Assembly (NCBI GenBank): GCA_002490725.1
Contig: DKUN01000024.1
Location: 2,698-61,816 of the forward strand
Direction of reading: 5' to 3'
DNA length: 59,119 bases
Source of the DNA: Porphyromonadaceae bacterium UBA7203
Lineage (GTDB): Bacteria; Bacteroidota; Bacteroidia; Bacteroidales; Muribaculaceae
Below are positions 1 to 8,723 of the stretch, in pieces. Both the position numbers and the translations under genes were made by a program. Below the pieces are notes generated by a model. The model was given only the letters and a program-made list of their open reading frames with translations, had not been told where the DNA came from and did not search any database. The stretch's first letter is position 1. Every line of letters starts with the position of its first letter.

Positions 1-558
1 GTTGCGGCATCCCGGCTCGAAAGTCACATTGGCAAACGGAATCTGCGCGTCTGAAATCTGCGCGAGATAGCTATTGCCGATAAAGTATTTTGCGTATGCA
101 GTGTTAGGTTCGCCTATCGGGAATATCATCGAGCGTGCGAACGCCGCCTTTGCATCATCACCCTTGATGTCGTCGCTCCATACATCCTTTGCAAGGCGGA
201 ATGCGGCCCATGCCTTCGGCCATCCGGCATAGAACGATACGTGCGTCAGTATTTCGGCTATTTCGGTGCGGGTTATGCCATTCTTTTTCGCCTCCTGAAG
301 ATGATAGGTAAGCGAACTGTCGGTTATCCCTTGCGAGATAAGCGATGTGATTGTCACAAGACTGCGGTCGCGCAATGAAAGGAGGTCATTGCGGCTCCAT
401 ACCTCGCCGAACAGGATGTCATCGTTAAGTCGGGCGAACTCAGGAGCGAAATCTCCGAGTTGATCGCGTCCTGCTGTCTGAACTATTTTCTGCTGTGCCA
501 TGATAAGATTTGATGTCAATGCCGATACTATCAGCAATATTATTGTTATTTTCTTCAT
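1..558 (-). CDS. Carboxymuconolactone decarboxylase/cupin protein (3' end outside window)
   Basis: Reading leftward from the ATG at 558 gives an uncut frame of 186 codons that runs off the window edge. It begins with a signal-peptide-like segment (MKKITIILLIVSALTS). A carboxymuconolactone decarboxylase (AhpD-like) domain follows, with family sequence around 'RDRSLVTITSLIS' and 'THVSFYAGWPKAW'. The last visible residues, 'VTFEPGCRN', are the usual start of the C-terminal cupin domain in the fused Bacteroidetes proteins. The family includes small-molecule decarboxylases and peroxidase-like enzymes, and the substrate here is unknown. It lies downstream of an aldo/keto reductase on the same strand, with its own promoter motif at 688-695 and a direct repeat upstream. 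The export prediction is inferred from the N-terminus only. Confidence 0.85.
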   Translation of the reverse strand, partial: MKKITIILLIVSALTSNLIMAQQKIVQTAGRDQLGDFAPEFARLNDDILFGEVWSRNDLLSLRDRSLVTITSLISQGITDSSLTYHLQEAKKNGITRTEIAEILTHVSFYAGWPKAWAAFRLAKDVWSDDIKGDDAKAAFARSMIFPIGEPNTAYAKYFIGNSYLAQISDAQIPFANVTFEPGCRN

Positions 559-687
559 ATTCTTGTTTTTGTGTCTGTTATGATATAAATTCCGGTCGAT
601 AACCTTGCGATAGAGCTGACTTCAGAAAGCAGTCTGATGCCGGATGGTGAATATAATTGTTATCATGTGTTCGTTGAATTTACGATG

Positions 688-695
688 CAAAATTA
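688..695 (-). promoter_or_regulatory. Promoter -7 element for the CMD/cupin gene
   Basis: The reverse strand reads TAATTTTG, matching the Bacteroidetes TAnnTTTG -7 box. It lies about 130 bases before the ATG at 558. There is no good -33 TTTG, consistent with a promoter that needs an activator. Confidence 0.5.
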
Positions 696-719
696 ATAAT
701 GGATATTAAAATTAAAAGT

Positions 720-754
720 ACCGGAATTACAGATTAATATACCTGAATTACAGA
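720..754. repeat. Imperfect 14-bp direct repeat, candidate AraC-type operator
   Basis: ACCGGAATTACAGA (720-733) is repeated as ACCTGAATTACAGA (741-754), with 13 of 14 bases identical and a 21-bp period, which is two helical turns. It sits just upstream of the -7 box at 688-695, where an AraC-family activator would bind. The left repeat is intergenic; the right one ends 4 bases before the aldo/keto reductase stop codon. Confidence 0.5.
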
Positions 755-757
755 ATA

Positions 758-1912
758 TCAATATCCTACCTGCTTTTGTTGCTCGGCATTATACCTGTCA
801 CCGACAACCGCAATCGCTGCTAACGTAGTTTCAAGTGTGCGCCACTCGTTGTCTGATATGTTAAATGTGAGCGTATGGATATTCTCGTCAAGATGAGAGT
901 GTTTGGTTGTGCCGGGAATGGGAACAATCCAAGGGGCTTTGTGCAACAGCCATCCGATAGCCACCTGCGACGAGGTCATTCCTCTCTCCCTGCCGAATTG
1001 CTGTAGTTCGTTTACTATACGGGTGTTGGCTCGTATTGCCTCCGGCTGGAAACGGGGCAAGGTGTGGCGGTTGTCGTTGTTGGTGTCAAAACGGGTATAT
1101 TCATTTATACAGCCGCCGAGAAAACCACGGTTGAGCGGACTGTATGGCACAAATCCTATTCCGAGTTTACGACATGTGTCAAGCACACCGTTCTTCTCCA
1201 CGTCGCGGTGCATCAGATGATATTCACTCTGTATAGCTGTCAACGGGCAGACTGCATGAGCCTTGCGTATCGTGTCGGCACTCACCTCGCACAATCCCCA
1301 GCGTTGCACCTTGCCTTCCCTGATAAGTTCGCTTATAGTTTCGGCAACTTCCTCGATAGGGGTATTGCGGTCATATCGGTGCTGATAAAACAACGGTATG
1401 GAATCAATACGCAGGCGTTTCAGCGATTCCTCGCAATACCGTCGCACTGTGGCGCGGCTGCTATCCTGACGCCCCGTGCCTTTGCCGTCTATAACCTCAT
1501 GACCGAATTTTGTTGTCACGTTCACACGCCCCTTATATGGTTCAAGAGCCTCACCGGCGAGCAGTTCGTTTTTCAGCGGACCGTATATGATAGCTGTGTC
1601 AAACAATGTCACACCTCTGTCAACAGCCTCGTGTATCAGCCGGATGTACTCCTTCCGGTCGGGCGACTGCGAACGGTTGTAGTTCATTCCCATCACTCCG
1701 AATCCGAGTGCTGATACTTCCATAGCTGCTTTCCTTGAACCGAGTGTGCGGTAGTGCATTCCTTCAGTTTTTACATTCGCCGGATTATTACCCGACATCA
1801 CGGCTTCCGCCGCATGAATCTTATCAAGCACAGGATTTATCGACAAGGCTGCTCCGATCGCTGCCGCAGTCTTCAGAAAGCCTCTGCGGCTGACTCCTTT
1901 TTCCTCTTTCAT
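758..1912 (-). CDS. Aldo/keto reductase with twin-arginine signal
   Basis: This is a 384-residue NADPH-dependent carbonyl reductase of the aldo/keto reductase superfamily. The N-terminus carries a twin-arginine motif (SRRGFLK, residues 8-14) and an Ala-rich stretch, so export through Tat is likely. The reductase domain starts near residue 53. The catalytic tetrad is visible as Asp105 and Tyr110 ('FDTAIIYGP'), Lys135 ('TTKFGHE') and His178 ('YQHRYD'). The substrate is unknown. Its neighbours, a CMD/cupin protein, an AraC regulator and an alpha/beta hydrolase, form a small redox or detoxification group. The ATG at 1912 is kept because it is directly followed by the Tat motif. Confidence 0.92.
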   Translation of the reverse strand: MKEEKGVSRRGFLKTAAAIGAALSINPVLDKIHAAEAVMSGNNPANVKTEGMHYRTLGSRKAAMEVSALGFGVMGMNYNRSQSPDRKEYIRLIHEAVDRGVTLFDTAIIYGPLKNELLAGEALEPYKGRVNVTTKFGHEVIDGKGTGRQDSSRATVRRYCEESLKRLRIDSIPLFYQHRYDRNTPIEEVAETISELIREGKVQRWGLCEVSADTIRKAHAVCPLTAIQSEYHLMHRDVEKNGVLDTCRKLGIGFVPYSPLNRGFLGGCINEYTRFDTNNDNRHTLPRFQPEAIRANTRIVNELQQFGRERGMTSSQVAIGWLLHKAPWIVPIPGTTKHSHLDENIHTLTFNISDNEWRTLETTLAAIAVVGDRYNAEQQKQVGY

Positions 1913-2362
1913 AATTCTATCCGTTTGATTATTATATGAAGTTCATAACCCGGTTCTTCGGGCGACACAACTTCGCCGCTGAGGTCTTTTGTAAATATGT
2001 CGTACATATACGGTATGATTTTGTTTTCACACCGCAAAATTACAGCGAAAGCTACACAATGGTTTTGTTGTGCGGCTCATTTTATTGTAACATCATCTGC
2101 CGCCTCCGAGAGCGTGATAAATGGTTATGATTCCGGCAATCTCATCGTATCGGCATTGCGCCTGTGTCAATCCCGCGGGTCGTTCTGCCGGATATTTCAC
2201 CAAGCTCGTGCGAATTCGGTCCAATGCCGCTGCGAAACCTCACCGACTGTACATCAAGGGCAGAATAACGCAGCAGGGGGAGTTCTGATTTTTCCCCCTC
2301 GTTGTCACGGTTGCGTGTTGGATTTGCTACGCTTTCTGGGGGACCGGATTTTTTTGAAAAAA
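1913..2362. other. 450-bp intergenic region without a convincing gene
   Basis: The region contains a minus-strand TAATTTTG at 2035-2042, which fits an aldo/keto reductase promoter with a leader of about 115 bases. It also holds a hairpin, AGGGGGA (2275-2281) with TCCCCCT (2293-2299), just beyond the AraC gene's stop. The open frames here have no signal peptide, domain or start context, and I do not call them as genes. Confidence 0.5.
2035..2042 (-). promoter_or_regulatory. Promoter -7 element for aldo/keto reductase
   Basis: The reverse strand reads TAATTTTG, about 120 bases before the ATG at 1912. No clear -33 element is present. Confidence 0.4.
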
Positions 2363-3259
2363 TCAATTGAGTTGCAGTCTGTATTCTTTCGGCGTAGTGC
2401 CGGTTTGCTTCTTGAAGAAACGTATGAAATGCTGGGGATGCTGAAAGCCCAATAATTCTGCAATCTGCTTTGTGCTCAGTTTCGGGTCGAGAAGCGAGCT
2501 TTTGGCATAATTTATCATTTTGAGCTGAATATACTCCTGCGCGGTCTTTCCGGTTTCAGATTTAACCAAATCACCGAAATAATTTGGCGACAGGCATACT
2601 TTGTCAGCAAAATACTTAACAGTCGGTGTTCCCTTTGTTAACCCTATGCCGGAGTCAAGGTATTCGTCCAGCAGGATATCAAAACGCCCCATTGTGCTGT
2701 TGTTCAGTTCCTCGCGCGTAATAAACTGCCTTTCGTAGAATCGCATGCAGTAATTGAGCATAACCTCGATATTTGACACTATCAGTGCTTTTGAGAACTT
2801 ATCGATCGGATGCTGTAATTCTCGCTCGATTTTAGCCATATAATCCTGCAGTATGGCTCGCTCTTCTGATGAGAGATGCAGTGCCTCATTAGACGCATAG
2901 GCGAAGAATGAATATTGCTTTATTTTCTGGCCGAGCGGAGTTCGGTGCAGGAAATCGGGGTGGAACAGCAGACCCGTGGCAACAGGAGCCGGGCCATCGT
3001 CCATGCGTTGAATGCCGACAGTCTGGCCGGGAGCAAAACTTACTACCGTCTCATCATCGAAATCGTAATTAGTCTTGCCGTATTTAATCGTACAACCGGT
3101 AGTATTCTTAATAAACAGAGCATAGAACCCGAAGTGCATACAATGTGTGGGTTGATGCACCGTGTCATCGAAATGCACTATGCTCACCAGCGGATGCCGC
3201 GTTTCAAAACCGAAATACCGGTTATATCTTTCTATAGTGTCTGCCTGGTATATTTCCAT
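2363..3259 (-). CDS. AraC family transcriptional regulator
   Basis: This 298-residue DNA-binding regulator has an N-terminal cupin-like effector domain (around 'NTTGCTIKYGKTNYDF') and a C-terminal AraC/XylS double helix-turn-helix ('KYFADKVCLSPNYFGDLVK' and 'KQIAELLGFQHPQHFIRFF'). The frame is open upstream to 3385. However, a promoter (TTG, 19 bases, TAATTTTG) lies at 3277-3306, which puts transcription start next to the ATG at 3259, so that start is chosen. It is divergent from the alpha/beta hydrolase and lies beside the aldo/keto reductase and CMD genes, which it probably activates. AraC-type regulators of such reductase clusters are common in Bacteroides. The inducer is unknown. Confidence 0.93.
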   Translation of the reverse strand: MEIYQADTIERYNRYFGFETRHPLVSIVHFDDTVHQPTHCMHFGFYALFIKNTTGCTIKYGKTNYDFDDETVVSFAPGQTVGIQRMDDGPAPVATGLLFHPDFLHRTPLGQKIKQYSFFAYASNEALHLSSEERAILQDYMAKIERELQHPIDKFSKALIVSNIEVMLNYCMRFYERQFITREELNNSTMGRFDILLDEYLDSGIGLTKGTPTVKYFADKVCLSPNYFGDLVKSETGKTAQEYIQLKMINYAKSSLLDPKLSTKQIAELLGFQHPQHFIRFFKKQTGTTPKEYRLQLN

Positions 3260-3276
3260 GTCATTTTCATTTTTTG

Positions 3277-3306
3277 CAAAATTACCAAGAATTATTGGAA
3301 ATACAA
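3277..3306 (-). promoter_or_regulatory. Promoter of the AraC regulator
   Basis: On the minus strand, TTG (3306-3304), a 19-base spacer and TAATTTTG (3284-3277). The ATG at 3259 follows 17 bases after the box, which decides the start codon. Confidence 0.65.
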
Positions 3307-3371
3307 TATACTTCCGTAATCGAGGTACTTCAATGCGTAAGATTGGTTGCTTTGTTTGGTGAAACCCTTTG

Positions 3372-3379
3372 TAATTTTG
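3372..3379 (+). promoter_or_regulatory. Promoter -7 element for alpha/beta hydrolase
   Basis: TAATTTTG lies 47 bases before the ATG at 3427. TTTG-rich sequence upstream has non-ideal spacing. A short in-leader reading frame (ATG at 3404, 7 codons) sits between promoter and gene. Confidence 0.5.
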
Positions 3380-3426
3380 CACCAAGATAACAACATAGTT
3401 TTTATGGATATCAACAAGCTAAATTA

Positions 3427-4518
3427 ATGGATAAAGTAATTCTGACCATGATGCTTGCCTCATTCATGACGGCAAAAGTATCAGCAAACGAACCAACAAC
3501 GATGAACGACAAAGACAACATTATCAAGGCTGAAAAGCTGATTCTGACAACTGAGTGGGATAAGACATTTCCCAAAAGCAACAAGGTTAAGCATGACAAG
3601 GTGACTTTCGTCAACCGGTATGGAATAACCCTTGCCGCAGACGTGTATGTGCCGCACGACGCAAGCGGAAAGTTGCCCGCGATTGCTGTCAGCGGCCCGT
3701 TCGGAGCAGTAAAGGAACAAGTGTCAGGACGATACGCGCAGGAGATGGCCGAAAGAGGATTTCTCACTATCGCATTCGACCCGTCATATACCGGAGAGAG
3801 CGGCGGCACGCCCAGATATGTCGCCTCGCCCGACATCAATATTGAGGATTTTAGCGCAGCTGTTGATTATCTGACCACCCGCAATGATGTGGATGTGGAG
3901 AAAATAGGTGTAATCGGCATCTGCGGCTGGGGCGGCTTCGCGGTCAATGCCGCCGCCAACGACCCGCGGATAAAGGCGACACTCGCTTCCACTATGTATG
4001 ACATGAGCCGAGTAAATGCCAACGGGTACTTTGATTCGGCTGATGCAGGCCAACGACTGGAACTCCGCAAACGACTCTCACAGCAGCGCACGGAAGATGC
4101 CGGAAAAGGATATTATGCACTCGGCGGCGGTGTAGTCGACCCTCTTCCTGAAGACGCTCCGCAGTTTGTGAAAGATTACTACGATTATTATAAAACTCCG
4201 AGAGGCTATCACAAACGCTCGCTCAATTCCAACGGCGGCTTCAATGCCACATCCCCGTTGCCGTTCCTGAATCTTCCGCTGATGGCATACGCCGATGAAA
4301 TCGAAAGCGCGGTAATGCTCGTCCACGGAGAGAAGGCTCATTCGCTATATTTCAGCAATGACACGTACAAAAAACTCACAGATAAGTGGAAGCCCGGAAC
4401 TCCCAATAACAAAATCCTGCATATCGTGCCCGGCGCGAATCACACCGATCTCTATGACAGAATGGATGTCATACCGTTTGATGACATCGAACTGTTTTTC
4501 AAAGAATACCTGAAATGA
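3427..4518 (+). CDS. Alpha/beta hydrolase, YcjY/dienelactone hydrolase-like
   Basis: This is a 363-residue hydrolase with a likely signal peptide (residues 1-20, ending 'KVSAN'). The core fold begins near residue 58 ('KVTFVNRYGITLAADVYVP'). The nucleophile elbow is G-I-C-G-W-G, so Cys166 replaces the usual serine, as in dienelactone hydrolases. The rest of a triad is visible as Glu302 ('VHGEKAHS') and His339 ('GANHTD'). It probably cleaves an ester, lactone or similar acyl bond; the substrate is unknown. It is divergent from the AraC gene, which probably controls it. It converges on the DUF6377 gene with only 38 bases between stop codons. Confidence 0.88.
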   Translation: MDKVILTMMLASFMTAKVSANEPTTMNDKDNIIKAEKLILTTEWDKTFPKSNKVKHDKVTFVNRYGITLAADVYVPHDASGKLPAIAVSGPFGAVKEQVSGRYAQEMAERGFLTIAFDPSYTGESGGTPRYVASPDINIEDFSAAVDYLTTRNDVDVEKIGVIGICGWGGFAVNAAANDPRIKATLASTMYDMSRVNANGYFDSADAGQRLELRKRLSQQRTEDAGKGYYALGGGVVDPLPEDAPQFVKDYYDYYKTPRGYHKRSLNSNGGFNATSPLPFLNLPLMAYADEIESAVMLVHGEKAHSLYFSNDTYKKLTDKWKPGTPNNKILHIVPGANHTDLYDRMDVIPFDDIELFFKEYLK

Positions 4519-4556
4519 AATTCATTGCGGCAATGATATATCCTGCTTATGCCACT

Positions 4557-6164
4557 TTACTCCGGCAGAGTTGAGCATATATTCAGAATATCTTTTTCAA
4601 AACTGTCACGGTTGATTGCCCGATTCCTGACCTGTGTTCTGTGATTGAAAATAGTCTGTGGAGATAAAAACAGCAGTGCGGCAATTTTGTTGCTGTCGGT
4701 AATTCCCATCCTGACAAGCGCGTAAATGCGCAGATCCGTATTAAGAAGTTCTCCTTTCTTTGGACGAATATACTTATCTTCCTGAAGCAATGCGTTGAAC
4801 CTGTTAATAAAATCAGGATATAGATTCAAGAACGCACTATCGAAATTAAAGAACATCTCTTTGGTTTCAGCTTCCGAAGGACGGATATACCTGTCGGCTA
4901 CCGACGGGATGTCGCTCAGTTGCTTGACTTTCAATTTCAGAACGGTCGGGAATCGGTTCAGCTTTTCAATATATGCGGCGCATAAATCCATAAAGAGGCT
5001 GACATACTGCTCTCGCAACTCATTTGTCCGGCTCAATTGCTGATTCAATAATTTCAGTTTGTCATTCAGTTCGCTCAACGCATTTTTTGATTTTGACACC
5101 TTTTTATGCTGGCGATATACGTATATGACAGCCCATGCCAAAAGCAGCATGAGTAGTCCGATGATAAGGATATAAATCTTCAGCCGGGTGTTCATATCTT
5201 CGATAGCCTTCTGATGAACATTTGTGATGTCGGGAATCTTCTCCGCAATCTCAAGCATTCTCAGGCGATTATTATAGAAAACAGCATCATCGAGAGCAAT
5301 TTTAAGATATGAATTAGCTTTCGATAAATTCCCTTCTTCCTTAAGTAACATTGCAAGCTGCTGCAATGCCAGATTTTCTTTAAGAGGAACTATCTGGTCT
5401 GATATAGCGGCGTTTATAAGCCATTCCTTATATTTATCTTTGTTGCCCGATTCTTTATAGGTCATGGCAAGCGCGTATGCAGCCTGTGCGTATAACCGGC
5501 TGTTGACCGGTATTTTTTCAATGGTTAAAAGATAATTTGTCTCAGCTTTGTCATATCTTTTAGCTCTTAAATCTTTTTCAGCTGTTCGATATGTATATTC
5601 AGGAGTGTTTATATCTGTAATCGCAATAAGAGAATCAAGATATACCTGACTTTTAGCCGTAAATTCGGGCGCAATGGTGCGTTTATCCGAGTATTCGGCC
5701 CATACGCTGTAGGTCCATTCGCAAGCTACGAAATACTCTTCCCTGATTCCGGGCGACAACCTTCGGGAATCAATCTTGTCCAGAATAGCAATCGCATGGC
5801 TGAAATGACCGGACGTGGCAAGCGACAACGCGCGATGAATCTTTACCTGCGAGAGCATATCATAGCTCCCTGTTCGGATAGCCAATTTTTCAGCTTTGTC
5901 AACACAAGTCATTGTGGAGTCAAAATTGAATATCAGATAGTTCTTGAACAGCTCATTGTAGAGTTCAAGATTCCGGTACGTGTCAGCCGTGTCGGAAAGC
6001 AGACTTTTCAGACTGTCGATGTGGTGCTGTTTGAGATTTATGAAATATTCACGTTTGGCAATGGCTTCGTCAAGTTCGGAAATCTGCGATGCGGCTTTAG
6101 TCGGCAGAGAGATTAGAGCACACAGCAGAGATAGCGCGATTGTTGTCAGAATCTTGTTTTTCAT
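4557..6164 (-). CDS. DUF6377 membrane-bound TPR/HTH regulator
   Basis: This 535-residue protein has a signal peptide (1-24) and a periplasmic helical TPR-like region (about 30-320, including 'YAQAAYALAMTYKESGNKDKY'). One membrane span follows at about 328-350 ('IYILIIGLLMLLLAWAVIYVY'), then a coiled coil ('KSKNALSELNDKLKLLNQQL'). The cytoplasmic end carries a LuxR-like helix-turn-helix ('MGITDSNKIAALLFLSPQTI'). This layout matches the Bacteroidetes DUF6377 family, thought to sense glycans in the periplasm and control adjacent uptake loci, much as SusR does. It is transcribed divergently from the TonB-dependent barrel and GH36 gene, its likely targets. Confidence 0.88.
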   Translation of the reverse strand: MKNKILTTIALSLLCALISLPTKAASQISELDEAIAKREYFINLKQHHIDSLKSLLSDTADTYRNLELYNELFKNYLIFNFDSTMTCVDKAEKLAIRTGSYDMLSQVKIHRALSLATSGHFSHAIAILDKIDSRRLSPGIREEYFVACEWTYSVWAEYSDKRTIAPEFTAKSQVYLDSLIAITDINTPEYTYRTAEKDLRAKRYDKAETNYLLTIEKIPVNSRLYAQAAYALAMTYKESGNKDKYKEWLINAAISDQIVPLKENLALQQLAMLLKEEGNLSKANSYLKIALDDAVFYNNRLRMLEIAEKIPDITNVHQKAIEDMNTRLKIYILIIGLLMLLLAWAVIYVYRQHKKVSKSKNALSELNDKLKLLNQQLSRTNELREQYVSLFMDLCAAYIEKLNRFPTVLKLKVKQLSDIPSVADRYIRPSEAETKEMFFNFDSAFLNLYPDFINRFNALLQEDKYIRPKKGELLNTDLRIYALVRMGITDSNKIAALLFLSPQTIFNHRTQVRNRAINRDSFEKDILNICSTLPE

Positions 6165-6184
6165 TGGTCGGAACTACTAAAACG

Positions 6185-6215
6185 CAAAGATAACAATAAA
6201 AATCGGCTCCTACAA
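6185..6215 (-). promoter_or_regulatory. Promoter of the DUF6377 regulator
   Basis: The minus strand reads TTG (6215-6213), a 20-base spacer and TATCTTTG (6192-6185), followed 20 bases later by the ATG at 6164. Confidence 0.75.
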
Positions 6216-6315
6216 CACTACTTGCACTTTATATCATGGCGGCGGTTGTTTTCTGAGATACAGTTTGTTAGTAAATCGGAGGCCTACTCATCGACTACCT
6301 GCCGACTCCTTTATG

Positions 6316-6346
6316 TTGACAAGGCTTTTTCACGGCCGTAACTTTG
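6316..6346 (+). promoter_or_regulatory. Promoter of the TonB-dependent barrel/GH36 pair
   Basis: TTG (6316-6318), 20 bases, TAACTTTG (6339-6346). The longest open frame upstream of the gene starts inside this box, so the ATG at 6371 is the real start. Confidence 0.8.
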
Positions 6347-6370
6347 CGGCGAAACAATACCGCAAATCCC

Positions 6371-8641
6371 ATGAAAAGGAAACTGACACAATTCGCGGCC
6401 TTGTCCGCCTCCATGCTTGCTCCGATTATAACCGCGGCGCAGGAAACACCCGACAGCATACCGTCTGCCGGAAAGGGTGAGGAACGTAACGTGATGCTCA
6501 ACGCCTCCGATGCTACCAAACCCCGAGAGATTCAGATCGGGCTTCCGAGTGAAGACGTAAATGTCTATGAAAACGGATTGCCCGCAGTCTACTCATCGGC
6601 CGTGCATCAGCTCGCACGCCATTGGCGCAGTGACGCCAGTCTCGGCAAGGTCGGACTGATGAACCCGATGGAGTCGGCGATCAAGACCGGCAATATCGCC
6701 TATTCGGTCGATAGCTACTCCAACTTCGGGCAAAAGGAATTCAAGGGAGTATTCAATTATCGCACCAATACCTTCGGCTGGCAAAATTTTGATTTCAATG
6801 TATCGGGCGGCATTGGTGACAAATGGCTCTATACGGCAAGTGTGTATCAGAATTTTGACCCGGGATATTTTAAAGTCAAATTCACAGAATTCTCAGACCG
6901 GACGCAAATATATCATGCCGGACTGACACGTTTGCTTGACAAAGGGCAGATCAGCGTGCTTTATAAATACTCAAAAAGCAATGCGCTCGGCTCAATGATA
7001 AATAACGCTCCGTTCATTTATGTCGGTGACGGCAGCGTAAAGGAAATAGCCGGATTCGCGCTCGGCACAACATCTTATGCCCCGGTAGGAGGAGAATTTG
7101 AGTATATGGATGTAATGGACGGTAAGATTAAGAAAGGGCGTTGGGCCGATTTTACGGATAACTCTGCTCATGACATTACCGCCCATTTCGATTACCTCTT
7201 CAGCAACGGCTATAAAATAGATGTCAATGCCAAATATATGATAGCGCCCCATGCGGATTACTGCGATTTCGGAGGCAGTTCGATATTTGAGACCTCTGCT
7301 GCCGACGGGCTTTACTTGCAAGGAGAATCCGAACCTTACATAGGTCTTGCCGAAGGCCGGCGTACATGGCTGCATGTCGGCAAGGTAAGTAATGCGCTCC
7401 TCACGGCCGAAATCAACAAACGGTTTGGAAAGCATGACTTACGCGCGGGCCTCAATGAATGGTACTACCATCTCGACTATCATTCGTCATCATTTCAGTG
7501 GACGGGCACTGTGTCGCCATATCCCGATGTTCTTGTCAAGTATAATGAGGACGGCGAGGCAAGCCGGTTCTACGGATTCAACGAGCTCTCGCCCGAATAT
7601 ACGAAGGGCTATGAGAATAAGCTGGCACTATATATGACCGACAACTGGCAGGTAACCCCTGATTTCAATCTTTACTTTGGAGGACGACTTGAGTATTACC
7701 GCATGAGTGCCAACCAGATACCGTTCAGCCGCTATTCGGGATTTCACATCGGGGATAAGCATGACTATACCGATGCTGAAGGGAACATCAAATCCGTGAT
7801 AATAGCTCCGCGCAACGTGTTGAAAAACAAACTCAACTATGCGGCGACCTTACAGGGAACATATAATTTAAACCGTCATTTCGGACTTACCGCCGATGCA
7901 ACCGTGGCAACTCGCTTTCCGCGCATCAACGAGTATGCCGGAACCGGCCCGACCGAGGAGCAGTACAAGCGTGTGACCATTCCTCTGTTCAGGGGCGGCA
8001 TCACATACCGCAACAACTGGATTGACCTCACATCAATGGTCACATATATCTCTAAATCTAACAACATCGACCAGCAGAATGTGACAAAGCCGGGTACCAC
8101 ACAGTCCAAAACCACGTTGCTCATATATAGTATCAAGACTCTTGGCTGGACAACATCTGCGGAGATACATCCATTCAAGGGATTCAATCTCCACGCGCTG
8201 TTCACGCTGCAGAAACCCACCTACGATAATTATTTCATCAAGTCGCCGTTTGAGGGTGTGCCTGATTTGAATGCCAGCGGAAATATCGTAAAGGAAATTC
8301 CGCAGATACTGATAGAACTCGACCCAAGCTATCAGCTCAACGAACACCTCAGGTTCTGGCTCTCATTCCGCTACTTCGGCAAGACATATGCCAATCTGAC
8401 CAACGCACTCTTCTTCAACGGCCGCTGGGAAACCTTCGGTGGTGTCAATTGGAGTGTCAACAAACACCTTGACCTCGGCTGCACTGTCATCAATTTCCTA
8501 AACCAGAAAGGTGCAAGTGGCACTATCAACGGCGCGGAACTTCTCAGCAAGGAAGAAAGCGGCAAATATGAGAACTATTATATGAGTGGAAGCTATCTGC
8601 GCCCGTTTACGGTAGAGTTCAGTGCGACACTGAAATTTTAA
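6371..8641 (+). CDS. TonB-dependent receptor-like outer-membrane barrel
   Basis: This 756-residue outer-membrane protein has a signal peptide (MKRKLTQFAALSASMLAPII). A short plug-like region ('NPMESAIKTGNIAYSVDSYS') leads into a long beta-barrel of alternating aromatic strands, ending in the aromatic C-terminal strand 'FTVEFSATLKF'. It lacks the N-terminal carboxypeptidase-like domain of SusC proteins, and no SusD gene is adjacent. It should import oligosaccharides or another ligand across the outer membrane. The GH36 alpha-galactosidase follows after 82 bases with no terminator between them, so alpha-galactosides are a reasonable substrate guess. Control is probably by the divergent DUF6377 regulator. 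Confidence 0.85.
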   Translation: MKRKLTQFAALSASMLAPIITAAQETPDSIPSAGKGEERNVMLNASDATKPREIQIGLPSEDVNVYENGLPAVYSSAVHQLARHWRSDASLGKVGLMNPMESAIKTGNIAYSVDSYSNFGQKEFKGVFNYRTNTFGWQNFDFNVSGGIGDKWLYTASVYQNFDPGYFKVKFTEFSDRTQIYHAGLTRLLDKGQISVLYKYSKSNALGSMINNAPFIYVGDGSVKEIAGFALGTTSYAPVGGEFEYMDVMDGKIKKGRWADFTDNSAHDITAHFDYLFSNGYKIDVNAKYMIAPHADYCDFGGSSIFETSAADGLYLQGESEPYIGLAEGRRTWLHVGKVSNALLTAEINKRFGKHDLRAGLNEWYYHLDYHSSSFQWTGTVSPYPDVLVKYNEDGEASRFYGFNELSPEYTKGYENKLALYMTDNWQVTPDFNLYFGGRLEYYRMSANQIPFSRYSGFHIGDKHDYTDAEGNIKSVIIAPRNVLKNKLNYAATLQGTYNLNRHFGLTADATVATRFPRINEYAGTGPTEEQYKRVTIPLFRGGITYRNNWIDLTSMVTYISKSNNIDQQNVTKPGTTQSKTTLLIYSIKTLGWTTSAEIHPFKGFNLHALFTLQKPTYDNYFIKSPFEGVPDLNASGNIVKEIPQILIELDPSYQLNEHLRFWLSFRYFGKTYANLTNALFFNGRWETFGGVNWSVNKHLDLGCTVINFLNQKGASGTINGAELLSKEESGKYENYYMSGSYLRPFTVEFSATLKF

Positions 8642-8723
8642 TCACAACATAGATTCGACCGGTATCATTTTTAAGGTAAAAAAGATTGAATTTTTCTAAA
8701 ACTCACTAACCAATATATATATC

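Noticed and set aside
1064..1714. 216-codon plus-strand open frame
   Set aside because: Lies wholly antisense to the well-supported aldo/keto reductase and has no recognisable domain.
2142..2366. 74-codon minus-strand open frame
   Set aside because: No start context, signal peptide or family resemblance; it overlaps the AraC stop region and looks like chance openness.
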